From: CAZEVY01 sp964515555
GTDB taxonomy: Bacteria > Acidobacteriota > Terriglobia > Bryobacterales > Bryobacteraceae
NCBI GenBank assembly: GCA_964515555.1
Contig: CAZEVY010000011.1
Coordinates: 28,554-92,553, forward strand
Reading direction: 5' to 3'
DNA length: 64,000 nt
Below the pieces are notes generated by a model. That model was not told where the DNA came from. It made no database searches and saw only the letters and a list, made by a program, of their open reading frames with translations. Positions 16,521-24,960 of the stretch are shown here, piece after piece. Made by a program: the position numbers and the translations under genes. The first letter of the stretch is position 1, and each line of letters begins with the position of its first letter.

Positions 16521-17951
16521 TCAACCGACTTTGGGCGTTCTGCGATGCCAGTCGGTGACCGATTGATATTGCCGCCCGATCGCCAGCAGCATGTTCTCCG
16601 AGAACGGCCGCCCGACGAGCTGAATCGCCAGCGGGAGTCCGTCGGCGAAGCCGCAGGGCAGCGAGAGCGCCGGGAGTCCCGCGAGATTGCCCGCCGGAAT
16701 GAGCCCCTGCAATCCGCGCTGCGGCGTTCCCGCGGGCGGCGGACCACCGGGACGCGGCCCGTCCAGTGGCTCCGAGACCGGCGACGCCACTGTCGCCCGC
16801 GACGGCGCGATCAACAGGTCGATGTCGGCGAAGATGTTGCGAAACGCGTCCTGCACCTGCGACCGGATGCGCATGGCGCGCAGGTAGTCCTTCGCCTTGA
16901 TGTCGAGGCCCGCCTTGAGGCCGGCGATCTGGCGCGGGTCGGCGAGCTGGTCGACGCGGCCGCTGGTGATGAGATCCTCGAACGCCGCCGAGCCTTCGGC
17001 CGCGATGATCGTGCCGGTCACCGGGCCGTACGGAAGGTCGGGCATGGCGGTTTCCTTCACCTTGAACCCCAAGGCTCGCACGGCGTCGAGCGCCTGGCGC
17101 AGCACGGCCCCCGCGGAGCCTTCGGGCCAATCCGACGGAGCGAAACCAAGCGTGAGCTCGGCGAATGGGCGCGCGTACTGCGGCGCCCAGTAGTAGCTGC
17201 GTCCCGACGACGACGGGTCCTCGGCGTCCTTACCGGCGATGGCCTGCAGGACCAGCCCGCAGTCCTCGGCCGAGCGGCACATCGGCCCGATCTTGTCCAT
17301 GGTCCACGAGAGCGCCATGGCGCCGCGCCGGCTGACGAGTCCGTAGGTGGGCCGCAATCCCGTCACGCCGCAGAAGGCGGCAGGCGTCAGGATGGAACCC
17401 GACGTCTCGGAGCCGATCGCGAAGGTAACGAGTCCGGCGGCGACAGCGGCGCCCGAGCCGCTCGAGGATCCGCCGGACCATCGAGTGCGATCCCACGGAT
17501 TCAGTCCGGGGCCGGTGAGCGAAGCGCCCGCGAGGCGATAGCCGCCGCCTCCGGCGAGCTCCACCATGGCGAGCTTGCCGATGAGCACGGCGCCGGTTCC
17601 GGCGAGCTTCTTCACGACGGTCGCGTCGTAGTTGAAGACCTGGCCGGCGTAAGGCTTCGCGCCCCAGGTGGTCGGGTTGCCGGCCACGCTGAGCAGATCC
17701 TTCACGCCGAAGGGGATGCCTTGCAGCGGTCCGCGATAGCGCTCGCGCTGCATTTCGCGGTCGACGTCGCGGGCCTTGCGCAGCGCGGCCTCGCGCAGGC
17801 TAAGGGCGAGCGCGTTGTAGCGGGGGCCGAGTTTCTCGAGGCGGTCAAGAAAAGCGCGGGTCAGCTCGGCGGAGGAGAATTCTTTCGCCTTGAGGCGGGC
17901 GTTCAGCTCCCCAATGGTCGCGAAGAAAACATCGTCGGGAACTTTGGCCAT
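16521..17951 (-). CDS. Amidase (amidase signature family)
   Basis: A 476-residue amidase-signature hydrolase. The Ser-cisSer-Lys triad is visible: the Lys in GIPFGVKDLLSV, the cis-Ser in WSGGSSSGSGAAVAAG and the nucleophile in IGSETSGSILTPAAFCGV. GLRPTYG and the C-terminal GLPALSLPCGF segments also fit. It cleaves carboxamide bonds; whether it acts on free amides, on amidated peptides or as a GatA homologue is not clear, but no gatB or gatC is adjacent. I start it at MAKVPDD (17951), 10 bases after the stop of the small Tat-type protein. The same frame stays open upstream but shows no homology there. Confidence 0.88.
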   Translation of the reverse strand: MAKVPDDVFFATIGELNARLKAKEFSSAELTRAFLDRLEKLGPRYNALALSLREAALRKARDVDREMQRERYRGPLQGIPFGVKDLLSVAGNPTTWGAKPYAGQVFNYDATVVKKLAGTGAVLIGKLAMVELAGGGGYRLAGASLTGPGLNPWDRTRWSGGSSSGSGAAVAAGLVTFAIGSETSGSILTPAAFCGVTGLRPTYGLVSRRGAMALSWTMDKIGPMCRSAEDCGLVLQAIAGKDAEDPSSSGRSYYWAPQYARPFAELTLGFAPSDWPEGSAGAVLRQALDAVRALGFKVKETAMPDLPYGPVTGTIIAAEGSAAFEDLITSGRVDQLADPRQIAGLKAGLDIKAKDYLRAMRIRSQVQDAFRNIFADIDLLIAPSRATVASPVSEPLDGPRPGGPPPAGTPQRGLQGLIPAGNLAGLPALSLPCGFADGLPLAIQLVGRPFSENMLLAIGRQYQSVTDWHRRTPKVG

Positions 17952-17961
17952 CGGCTTCGGC

Positions 17962-18180
17962 TCAGGGCTTGAAGACGAAGGCGGGTTCGGTTTCCACCGG
18001 GAGCTTGTGTTTGGCCAGCAGTCCGGCGTTGCGGTCCACCTGCTGGCGCTGGGCTTCGAGAAACTGCTCGGCGGTCTGGGGCTTCGCGGGAGGCGCCTGC
18101 GCGGCGGCGGCGGCCGATCCCAGCACTCCGGCGGCCCAGCCGCGGCGAGTGATCTTAGGAGCGCACAGCGCGGGACGCAC
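17962..18180 (-). CDS. Small Tat-signal-type protein upstream of the amidase
   Basis: A 72-residue product from a GTG at 18180. Near the N-terminus it has TRRGWAAGVLGSAAAAAQA, a twin-arginine-like signal with a short hydrophobic stretch and an AxA-type cleavage region, followed by about 40 charged residues (TAEQFLEAQRQQVDRNAGLL). The frame ends 10 bases before the amidase start. The amidase itself has no export signal, so this small protein may be its partner or export escort; that is inference. The start is uncertain, with a GTG further upstream also possible. Confidence 0.55.
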   Translation of the reverse strand: MRPALCAPKITRRGWAAGVLGSAAAAAQAPPAKPQTAEQFLEAQRQQVDRNAGLLAKHKLPVETEPAFVFKP

Positions 18181-18242
18181 TCCCTGATGGGAGTCAACGC
18201 TCGCGTCCCGCTGCGTTGTGCGCGATCTGGACTGAAGCGTCG

Positions 18243-19769
18243 TCACGACCCTTCCATTATAGGCGCCGCCGAGGTCAGCGCTTCGAGCGCCGCCTTCTCC
18301 ATGACCTGCCGCGGAGCATTGTCGCCGGTCCATATCTCGAACTGGCGCACGGCCTGCTCGACGAACATCTGGATGCCGGCGATCACCTCGGCGCCCTGGG
18401 CGCGCGCGCGCTTCAGCAGCTCGGTCTCCAGCGGATTGTAGACCATGTCGAAGACCAGGCCGGCGGGAATGCGATCGCGGAAGAAGCATTCGTCGACGTG
18501 CGGGAACATGCCCAGCGGCGTGGCGTGCACGAGCGCGTCGAACTGCTGCGCCCCGGCCTGCTCGCGCGTCACCCAGGAGGCGCCGCAGGACTTCGCCAGC
18601 GCGCGCGCGCGATCCGGATTCCGGCCGACGATGTGCACCTTGCTCCCGGCGTCGGCCAGCGCGAAGGCCGCGCCACGGGCCGCGCCGCCCGTCCCCGCCA
18701 CCAGCACCGAGGCGCGCGCCAGTGTGAGGCGCTTTCGAAGCGGCGCGAGAACGCCGTCGACGTCGGTGTTCGCGCCGCGCCACTTGCCCGCCCGCCGCCA
18801 TACCGTGTTCACGGCGCCGATGCGCATCGCCAGGCGGTCGACGCTGTCGAGGTAGCGCAGCACCTTCTGCTTGTGCGGAATGGTCACGCTGAATCCGGCG
18901 ACGGGCAGCGCGGCGGCGAGTCCGAAGAAATCCTTGAGATGCGCGGGCGCGACCAGCAGCGGGAGATAGACGGAATCGATGCGCCGGCTCTGGAAGGCGC
19001 GATTGTGGACGGCGGGCGAGATGGAATGCCGCACCGGATCGGCGATGACGCCGTAGACGCGCGCCGAGCGGGACAGCTTGTCGACGCGATACAGTCCGCG
19101 CAACTGCCGCGAGCAGACCTGGCCGCTGGCGGTGCCCTCGGCGGTGCGCGGCGCGGCGTAGGTGAACTGGCCGCCGAAAGCGGCCGAAAGCACGCGGGTG
19201 GGGAAACCGATTTCGCCCATCGCCAGCATGACGATGGGCGTCTTGGGATTGGCGCGGCCGAGCGCGAGCGTCCGCTGGATGTCGGTGGGCTTACGCGCCG
19301 TGGTGACGAGCTTGTAGCAGTCGGCGGGCAGCTTCAGCATGCGGCGCAGGACGGGCTCGAGCAGCGGCGTGCCGGTGAAGCTGTGATAGGAGACGATCAG
19401 CGCCGCGCGGCTGCGCAAAGGCTCCAGGCGCGCCACGGCGTTCTCGGCGCTTTCGATCTCGACGTCGACCGCATAGGCGCCAGCGTCGATGGCGGCCTCC
19501 AGCACGCGGATCTGCTCGTCGATGCTGCCGTTGAAGCGGCCGTGATTCTGGTGGCGGCGGCAGGTGGCCAGCACCGAGCACTGGGGGTTGTCGCGCAGGA
19601 ACCCGCGAAGGGCGTCCACGCCGCCGATGGGATTGGGCAGGTAATCGAGCCGGAATTCGAGGAATTCCTCGCCGGCCGCGACCTCGCCGCGCGCGCTGCG
19701 CAGCAGCGACTCGGCGTCGGAGAATCCCAAGGCGATGCAGACCTTGGGAAACATCGCGCGCCGGGGCAT
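18243..19769 (-). CDS. aroDE: Bifunctional 3-dehydroquinate dehydratase / shikimate dehydrogenase
   Basis: A 508-residue fusion of two consecutive shikimate-pathway enzymes. Residues about 8-225 are a type I dehydroquinase: EFLEFRLDYL, the catalytic His in VSYHSF and the Schiff-base Lys in CYKLVTTA. Residues about 240-500 are shikimate dehydrogenase: VYGVIADPVRHSISPAVHNRAF, the Lys in IPHKQKV, ANTDVDG and the NADP-binding GTGGAARGAA. The pair converts 3-dehydroquinate to shikimate in the cytoplasm. Such fusions are known in plants and in some bacterial phyla. The gene lies 20 bases downstream of the DeoC-like gene in the long minus-strand tol operon region. Confidence 0.93.
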   Translation of the reverse strand: MPRRAMFPKVCIALGFSDAESLLRSARGEVAAGEEFLEFRLDYLPNPIGGVDALRGFLRDNPQCSVLATCRRHQNHGRFNGSIDEQIRVLEAAIDAGAYAVDVEIESAENAVARLEPLRSRAALIVSYHSFTGTPLLEPVLRRMLKLPADCYKLVTTARKPTDIQRTLALGRANPKTPIVMLAMGEIGFPTRVLSAAFGGQFTYAAPRTAEGTASGQVCSRQLRGLYRVDKLSRSARVYGVIADPVRHSISPAVHNRAFQSRRIDSVYLPLLVAPAHLKDFFGLAAALPVAGFSVTIPHKQKVLRYLDSVDRLAMRIGAVNTVWRRAGKWRGANTDVDGVLAPLRKRLTLARASVLVAGTGGAARGAAFALADAGSKVHIVGRNPDRARALAKSCGASWVTREQAGAQQFDALVHATPLGMFPHVDECFFRDRIPAGLVFDMVYNPLETELLKRARAQGAEVIAGIQMFVEQAVRQFEIWTGDNAPRQVMEKAALEALTSAAPIMEGS

Positions 19770-19789
19770 CGTAGGGTTTCAAAAGAATA

Positions 19790-20557
19790 TCACGGATCGG
19801 GAACGGCGCCCGAGGCGGCGGGCGAACGTCCGGCTTGCCCGGCGGCCTCCTCCTGAAGACGAGCCTTCCAGGAGTCGAGCACCGGCGCCGCGGCGGCGCA
19901 GGCGAGGCGGGCGCACCCGGCGGCGAGCGCGGCCAGCGCCTCCTCGAGCGTCGCGACCGCTCCGGCCTTCACCTTCACGAACTCGCCGGCGCGGTCGACG
20001 AAAAACTTCAGATCGTCGACCGCCGGCATGCCGCGCGTGAGCGCCCCGCCGGCGGCGATGTAGCCGGCCTCCGAGCGCCGCGCGATCTTCAGGGCGATGA
20101 CGCGCAGGTCGGCGGTCATCCAGGCGGGGTCGATCACCACCTTGAGCGTCATGCCGGCCTCGCGGCATTCGCGCGTCAACTGCATCAGCTCGGTCTCGAC
20201 GTAGGAGAACTGGCGCGACATCATCTTGCCGAGATTGATGGGCGCGTCGATCTCCTGGGCGCCGCGCCGCGCCAGGTCGCGCACCTCGTAGAGCTTCACC
20301 GCCGTGGTGGTGTTGCCGTACGGATGCCCGACCACGCTGCCGACGGCGACGGCGCTGCCACGCATCCAGCCCGAGACCAGCTCGACATCGGTGGGGCGCA
20401 CGGTGACGGCGGCGACGCCATAGTCGCGCGCGGTGGCGCACACGGCGGCGACGCGCTCCTCGCTGAGATCGGGGGCGAGAGCGGGAAGCTCGATGGCCTT
20501 CGCGAGATCCTCGTAGGATGCGGGCGCGGGGCGGGAGCCCCCGGCGGCTTCTGTCAT
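19790..20557 (-). CDS. DeoC-like aldolase-fold protein lacking the Schiff-base lysine
   Basis: A 255-residue TIM-barrel protein of the deoxyribose-phosphate aldolase family. GHPYGNTTTAVKLYEV, EIDAPINLGKMMS (keeping the D104 equivalent of E. coli Asp102) and TLKVVIDPAWM align with DeoC. Where DeoC has the FIKTSTG Schiff-base lysine, this protein has YIAAGGA, so no Lys is present at about residue 168. A later lysine (VKVKAGA, residues 195 or 197) may match the second active-site Lys. It is unlikely to be a normal 2-deoxyribose-5-phosphate aldolase. Its start abuts the stop of cpoB and it precedes aroDE. Confidence 0.7.
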   Translation of the reverse strand: MTEAAGGSRPAPASYEDLAKAIELPALAPDLSEERVAAVCATARDYGVAAVTVRPTDVELVSGWMRGSAVAVGSVVGHPYGNTTTAVKLYEVRDLARRGAQEIDAPINLGKMMSRQFSYVETELMQLTRECREAGMTLKVVIDPAWMTADLRVIALKIARRSEAGYIAAGGALTRGMPAVDDLKFFVDRAGEFVKVKAGAVATLEEALAALAAGCARLACAAAAPVLDSWKARLQEEAAGQAGRSPAASGAVPDP

Positions 20558-21444
20558 TACTTGCGCTTCGACTGCGCCGGAGGATAGCCCAGCAGCTTCA
20601 GCTCCTGCCGCGACTTGGGCGCCACGTCGGAGGCCGGGAAGCGTTTTCCGACCTCGCGGAAGTTCTTGATGGCTTCCTGCCTGTCGCCGAGCTTAAGCGC
20701 GGCGCGGCCCTTCATATGGAGAGCGTCGGGACTCTTGTTGTTGTCGGGATACTTCGCCAGCACGATGTCGAAGGCGCGCACGGCCTGGTCGAATTCACCG
20801 CGGTTGAAATGGATCTCGCCGATGTAGAACTGGGCGTTGGGGGCGTGGGTCGTCTCGGGGAACCATTTCAGATAGTCCTGAAAGCCCTGCATCGCCAGAT
20901 CGGCGTTGCCGCCGAGTTTGTCCCGCATGGCATTGTCGTAGAGGCTCTGCGCGGTGACGCCGGGGGGCGGCCCGCCGGCGGGGGGCGCGGGATCGGAGGC
21001 CTTCGGGGGCTCGGGCGGCGTTTGCAGCGTGCGGATGGCGTTGGCGAGGTCGGTGAGCTGGAGCTGCTGCTTGCGCATGAGAGCCCCCAGTTCGGCGACG
21101 TTGGAGGCGAGCGCCCGCGTCTCCTCGCTGACGTGATCGATCTTGCTGCCGATCGACGCCACGGGTGCGACCAGGCTCTTCTCCTGCTCGCGCAGACGGT
21201 CCTTGAGCGTCGACTCCAGTTGCACCACGGCGGCGTTGTTGCGGTTGACGTTCTCGACGGCCTGCTGCAACAGGGCGTTCAAGGCCCCGACCTTCTCCTC
21301 CATGGCGTTTTGCAGCTTCCGCACCTGGTCCGACATCAGGGCCACGTCCCGCTGCAACTCGACGATCGGGTTGGGCTTCTGCGGGACGGCGGACGGCACG
21401 GCCACAAGCGCCAGCGCCATCAGGCGAACGTACCTCATGCGCAC
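20557..21444 (-). CDS. cpoB: Tol-Pal system protein CpoB/YbgF
   Basis: A 295-residue periplasmic protein with a signal peptide (VRLMALALVAVPSAVP), a coiled-coil region at about residues 25-135 (ELQRDVALMSDQVRKLQNAMEEKV and beyond), a Pro-rich linker (residues about 140-160) and three TPR units to the end (LYDNAMRDKLGGNADLAMQGF, AQFYIGEIHFNRGEFDQAV, DALHMKGRAALKLGDRQEAI). This is the CpoB/YbgF layout. In E. coli CpoB coordinates Tol-Pal with peptidoglycan synthesis during envelope constriction. It lies directly downstream of pal, separated by a hairpin. Confidence 0.88.
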   Translation of the reverse strand: MRMRYVRLMALALVAVPSAVPQKPNPIVELQRDVALMSDQVRKLQNAMEEKVGALNALLQQAVENVNRNNAAVVQLESTLKDRLREQEKSLVAPVASIGSKIDHVSEETRALASNVAELGALMRKQQLQLTDLANAIRTLQTPPEPPKASDPAPPAGGPPPGVTAQSLYDNAMRDKLGGNADLAMQGFQDYLKWFPETTHAPNAQFYIGEIHFNRGEFDQAVRAFDIVLAKYPDNNKSPDALHMKGRAALKLGDRQEAIKNFREVGKRFPASDVAPKSRQELKLLGYPPAQSKRK

Positions 21445-21488
21445 ACCTCCTCCTTCTATGTTACGCGGGCGGCGATTTACGGCGCACG

Positions 21489-21516
21489 GAGGGGCGACCC
21501 GCTCGGGCCGCCCCTC
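21489..21516 (-). terminator. Stem-loop just after pal
   Basis: An inverted repeat with arms GAGGGGCG and CGCCCCTC, continuing inside as CCC/GGG around a GCTC loop with one A-C mismatch, begins 8 bases after the pal stop codon on the minus strand. There is no T-run after it, so it may be a weak terminator, an attenuator or an mRNA-stabilising hairpin between pal and cpoB. Confidence 0.45.
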
Positions 21517-21523
21517 GCATGGT

Positions 21524-22315
21524 TTATTGCGTGGCGAAGTGCGCGCGGCGATTGCGCTGCCAGCAGGCCTCGTCCGACTCGGTGCACTGCGGGCGCTCCT
21601 TGCCGTAGCTGATCACACGCAGCCGGTCGTTGGAGACGCCGAGCTGCGCGAGGAACTCCTTGACGGCGGTGGCGCGCCGGTCGCCCAATCCGAGGTTGTA
21701 CTCGGCCGAGCCGCGCTCATCGCAATGTCCCTCGATGGTGATCGTCGAGTTGGGGAACTCGCTCAGGATGCGCTTCAGCGAGTCGGCGTTGCGCGTGAGC
21801 ACCGAGCGGGCGTCCTCGCGCACGTCGAACTTGTCGTAGTCGAAGTAGACGTCGCCGACCTCGGTGGCCAACGCTTCGACGATGCTGCGCGTCGGCTTGA
21901 CCGGCTTCGGCGGCGGTGGGGGCGGAGGCGGAGGCGGCGCGGTGACGTTGACGGTCACCGTGCGACGGTCATTGCCGCCCGGACCTCGCGTCGTCAGCTC
22001 ATAGGTGGTGGTGCTGCTCGGGAACACCTGGCGGCTGCCGCTGGCGGCCACCGCGCCGATTCCCGGCGAAATGGAGATCTCGGTCGCGTCGCTGGTGGCC
22101 CAGCGGAGCGTCGCGGCCTGGCCGCGTTGAATCGTAGTGGGCTCGGCGGTGAAGCTGGTGACGGCCGAGCGCGCGGGGGTGGGCTTGGGCGCCGGAGTCT
22201 CCTGCTTGGGGGGCGGCGGAGGCGGCGGCTGAACCGGGGTCGGCTTCCGGCAGGCGCCGGCGATCACCATGAGGCACGAGGCCAAGACGATGGCGGAGTA
22301 CTGTGATTTTCTCAT
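21524..22315 (-). CDS. pal: Peptidoglycan-associated lipoprotein Pal
   Basis: A 263-residue OmpA-like lipoprotein. The N-terminus (MRKSQYSAIVLASCLMVIAGAC) is a lipoprotein signal with two candidate Cys residues; the second, C22, leaves a normal hydrophobic core. The mature part has a Pro-rich stretch, an Ig-like segment at about residues 48-125 (VTSFTAEPTTIQRGQAATLRW), a second poly-Pro stretch and the OmpA peptidoglycan-binding domain (VYFDYDKFDVREDA, TIEGHCDERGSAEYNLGLGDRRA). The Ig-like insertion makes it longer than the approximately 170-residue E. coli Pal. It anchors the outer membrane to the cell wall and binds TolB. Confidence 0.92.
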   Translation of the reverse strand: MRKSQYSAIVLASCLMVIAGACRKPTPVQPPPPPPPKQETPAPKPTPARSAVTSFTAEPTTIQRGQAATLRWATSDATEISISPGIGAVAASGSRQVFPSSTTTYELTTRGPGGNDRRTVTVNVTAPPPPPPPPPPKPVKPTRSIVEALATEVGDVYFDYDKFDVREDARSVLTRNADSLKRILSEFPNSTITIEGHCDERGSAEYNLGLGDRRATAVKEFLAQLGVSNDRLRVISYGKERPQCTESDEACWQRNRRAHFATQ

Positions 22316-22355
22316 CCTGAACTATTCCTCCCGCATGTGCGTGTGACGATAATCT

Positions 22356-23729
22356 TCACTTGCTCCACACGGGCGTCTGATTCCGCCCGTGCGAGGTTAG
22401 CTGGCGAAGGCCGGTGCCGTCCGCCAGCATGGTCCAGATCTGGCTGGACCCGCTTCGAGTCGAAGAGAACGCCAGGTGCCGGCCGTCGGGGGCCCACACC
22501 GGATTCTCGTTTCGTCCGGCGCCGTGCGTCAACTGAACTGACTTTCCCGTTGCGACATCCATGACGAAGATATTCAGATTCCCTGGATCATATCCTTTCG
22601 ACCAGGCGAACGCAATATGCTTGCCGTCGGGATGCCACGCGGGGTTGTGAGCTTCTCCCTCTCCGCTCGTCAGCCGCACGACATCGGCGCCATCCATGTT
22701 CATTTTATATATTTGGGCCGGCCCGCCGCGACCCGAAACGAAGACCACCTCGGCGCCCGTCTTGGGGTTGACGCGCGGCGACGCTTCGATGGCCCGCGAG
22801 CCCGACATCTGCTTCATCTCCGAGCCGTTGGCCCGCGCGATCACCACCTGACCGCCCGGCCCGGTGGCCGACGTCGCGAACAGAATCGACTGGCCGTCCG
22901 GCGTGAACTCGGGAGTCGAATTGAGCGACGCCCGTTGATTGTAGAACGTCAGCTTGCGTCCGGTCTCGAGCGAGAGAACGCCGATCTCGGGCTGCCCGTT
23001 GGCGTAGGTGGTGAACGCCAGGCGCGTCCCGTCGGCGGAGACCGCCGGCGTCATGGTGATGGAGTTGTACGAGGTGATCTGCCGCTGGTTGGTCCCGTCC
23101 CAATCCATCACCCAGATCTCTTTGTGCCGGGTGCGGTCGGAGGCGAAGTAGATCTTCGTCCCCGCGAGACTCTGCCGGCCGAAGCGCTCCAGCACGTCGG
23201 CGGCGAACTCGTGGGCGACCTTGCGCGCCCCCTCCTCGTTCATCGGGCCGAAGTACAGCTTGCCGAACGCCTGCGCGTTGGCGAGGTCGGGCTGGTTGAC
23301 GTTGAACAGCCACCCGAACAGCACCAGCGAGCCGTTCTGCTCGGCCGCGTAGCCGATCGTCAGGTAGTTGGCGTTGACGGGCGGAGCGGACCAGTCGGTC
23401 AGCCACGGACCCTGGCGCACGGGCGGCTGGTTGCGATTCTTGGCCTCGAGGGGCGGCCGGAAGTCCTGGGGCCGCTGCGGCACTTCGAGAGGGAACAGGC
23501 CTTTGGGGGCCATGCGGAACACGCCGGACTCCTGAAAGTCGCGAAAGAGCGTGGCGTTGATCCCGGCCGCCAGCGCCGCCGAGGGACCCGCGCCGCGCAG
23601 GTCCGGCACGGCGATCACCGGACGATCGCCGCCCATGAGCTTGATGATGATGTCGCTGTCCTGGGCGGGCTGGAACCCAAAGGCGACGGAAGCCGCCGCA
23701 ACCAATGTCGTCAGGATTGTTTTTTTCAT
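22356..23729 (-). CDS. tolB: Tol-Pal system beta-propeller TolB
   Basis: A 457-residue periplasmic protein with a signal peptide (KKTILTTLVAAASVAFG), an N-terminal alpha/beta domain (IAVPDLRGAG to LAGTKIYFASDRT) and a six-bladed propeller built of TolB repeats such as FTPDGQSILFATSATGPGGQ, WHPDGKHIAFAWSKG and WAPDGRHLAFSSTRSGSSQIW. This is standard TolB. Its ATG overlaps the stop of the upstream TonB/TolA-like gene (ATGA) and it is followed by pal, the classical order. It links the inner-membrane TolQRA motor to Pal. Confidence 0.95.
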   Translation of the reverse strand: MKKTILTTLVAAASVAFGFQPAQDSDIIIKLMGGDRPVIAVPDLRGAGPSAALAAGINATLFRDFQESGVFRMAPKGLFPLEVPQRPQDFRPPLEAKNRNQPPVRQGPWLTDWSAPPVNANYLTIGYAAEQNGSLVLFGWLFNVNQPDLANAQAFGKLYFGPMNEEGARKVAHEFAADVLERFGRQSLAGTKIYFASDRTRHKEIWVMDWDGTNQRQITSYNSITMTPAVSADGTRLAFTTYANGQPEIGVLSLETGRKLTFYNQRASLNSTPEFTPDGQSILFATSATGPGGQVVIARANGSEMKQMSGSRAIEASPRVNPKTGAEVVFVSGRGGPAQIYKMNMDGADVVRLTSGEGEAHNPAWHPDGKHIAFAWSKGYDPGNLNIFVMDVATGKSVQLTHGAGRNENPVWAPDGRHLAFSSTRSGSSQIWTMLADGTGLRQLTSHGRNQTPVWSK

Positions 23730-24508
23730 CGCTTTAACTGGAACCAGAACTCGATGTTCGCCGAATCCCGCTCGAAGGCGCGCGGCAACTCCGGAAACGG
23801 CGAGGCCTCCATGATGGCGCGTTGGGCGGAGTAGTCGAGCGCCACGTTGCCGCTCGACTGCACGACGCGTACGTTGCGAATCGCGCCGCTGCGCAGAATT
23901 TCGAAAGTCACGATGGCCGCCGGAGCGGTCTGCAACCGCGGGTCGAGCTCGGCGGTCTTCCACTTCTCGGCGACACGTTGGCGAAGAAGCTGCTCGTAGA
24001 AGCCGAAGCGCGCGCCGAAGGGACTCCCGGTCCCCACGCCGACTCCGGCGCCGCTGGCGCCGCCGTAAAGCGCGCTGCTGGCGGCCGCTCCGGACGCGCT
24101 GTAAAGCTGATTCTCCCGGTCGGCGCTGGCCGGCGAGTAGCGCTTGCGATTGGCGGCCGATTCGCGCGCCGCGGCTTTCGATCGGCCCTTGAGGACGACG
24201 GCGTCGGGCTCGGGCTCGCGCGCGCGTCGAACGTCGGGCTTGGGCGCATTGGGGACCAGCGACTCGGTGTCGTTGGCAACGGGGTTCTCGCGCCCGCCGC
24301 GCGACTGCATCGGCAGGCGGTTGACGGGCGTGATGCCGACGCTGCCGCCGGCGACGGAATTCGGATCGCCCCAGGGCTCGGCGCGGCCGGCGTGGCGCAT
24401 ACCCGCGACGATCAGCGTCGCGAAGCACGCCACGTGCAGGACCGCCGACGCCCAGATGTACCGCCTCAGCGGCTCCCGCTCGTCGAGAATATCCGGGTGA
24501 ACCGCCAT
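23726..24508 (-). CDS. TonB/TolA-like energy transducer
   Basis: A 260-residue protein in the position of tolA. It has one N-terminal transmembrane helix (IWASAVLHVACFATLIVAG, residues about 18-36), a long polar and Pro/Arg-rich periplasmic linker, and a C-terminal TonB-type domain (RVAEKWKTAELDPR, AIVTFEILRSGAIRNVRVVQSSGNVALDYSAQRAI). It is expected to transmit TolQR proton-motive energy to TolB/Pal, as TolA does, using a TonB-like C-terminus. The start at 24508 places it 12 bases after tolR. A TonB role for the 55.7 kb receptor is also possible. Confidence 0.8.
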   Translation of the reverse strand: MAVHPDILDEREPLRRYIWASAVLHVACFATLIVAGMRHAGRAEPWGDPNSVAGGSVGITPVNRLPMQSRGGRENPVANDTESLVPNAPKPDVRRAREPEPDAVVLKGRSKAAARESAANRKRYSPASADRENQLYSASGAAASSALYGGASGAGVGVGTGSPFGARFGFYEQLLRQRVAEKWKTAELDPRLQTAPAAIVTFEILRSGAIRNVRVVQSSGNVALDYSAQRAIMEASPFPELPRAFERDSANIEFWFQLKR

Positions 24509-24519
24509 CTCCTTCTCTA

Positions 24520-24957
24520 TTATCGCCGCCGATCGGATTCGTCGAGAGGCTGGGTGACCAGCCGCACGTCGAGTTTGGCGTCGCCGAGCGCGCTGATCAC
24601 CTGGGCGATGGGATCGTAAATGGTGTTCCTGTCGGCGCGCACGTAGACGGCCTTGTCGTTCGGAAATCGCTTCTTCAGCTCGGGGCCGAGCTGATTGATA
24701 TTGATGGGCGTCTCGTTCAACTGGAAGTCGCCGGTCTTGGTGATGGTGATCACCGGAAACTCCTCGGCGCTGTCCTTGGAAGTCTTCACGCGCGGGACCT
24801 CGACTTCGAGGCCGAACTCCATGACGTGCGCGCTGAGCATGAAGATCACCAGCAGCACCAGCACGACGTCGACCAGCGGGATGATGTTGATCTCCGCCAG
24901 CGGGCGGCCTCTGCCGAATCGCCGGCGCCCGCCGCCTTCCTGCATCGAAAACGCCAT
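24520..24957 (-). CDS. tolR: Biopolymer transport protein TolR/ExbD
   Basis: A 145-residue ExbD/TolR protein. The single transmembrane helix after a short basic N-terminus contains the proton-conducting Asp of the family (AEINIIPLVDVVLVLLVIFML, D30). The periplasmic domain has the usual VPRVKTS and DKAVYVRADRNTIYDPIAQVISAL segments. With TolQ it forms the proton-driven stator of the Tol-Pal machine. It starts 3 bases after the tolQ stop codon. Confidence 0.93.
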   Translation of the reverse strand: MAFSMQEGGGRRRFGRGRPLAEINIIPLVDVVLVLLVIFMLSAHVMEFGLEVEVPRVKTSKDSAEEFPVITITKTGDFQLNETPININQLGPELKKRFPNDKAVYVRADRNTIYDPIAQVISALGDAKLDVRLVTQPLDESDRRR

Positions 24958-24960
24958 GGT

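Noticed and set aside
16521..18197. Longer amidase start giving 558 residues
   Set aside because: The extra 82 residues are Pro/Ser/Arg-rich and overlap the small Tat-type protein in another frame; family homology begins at MAKVPDD.
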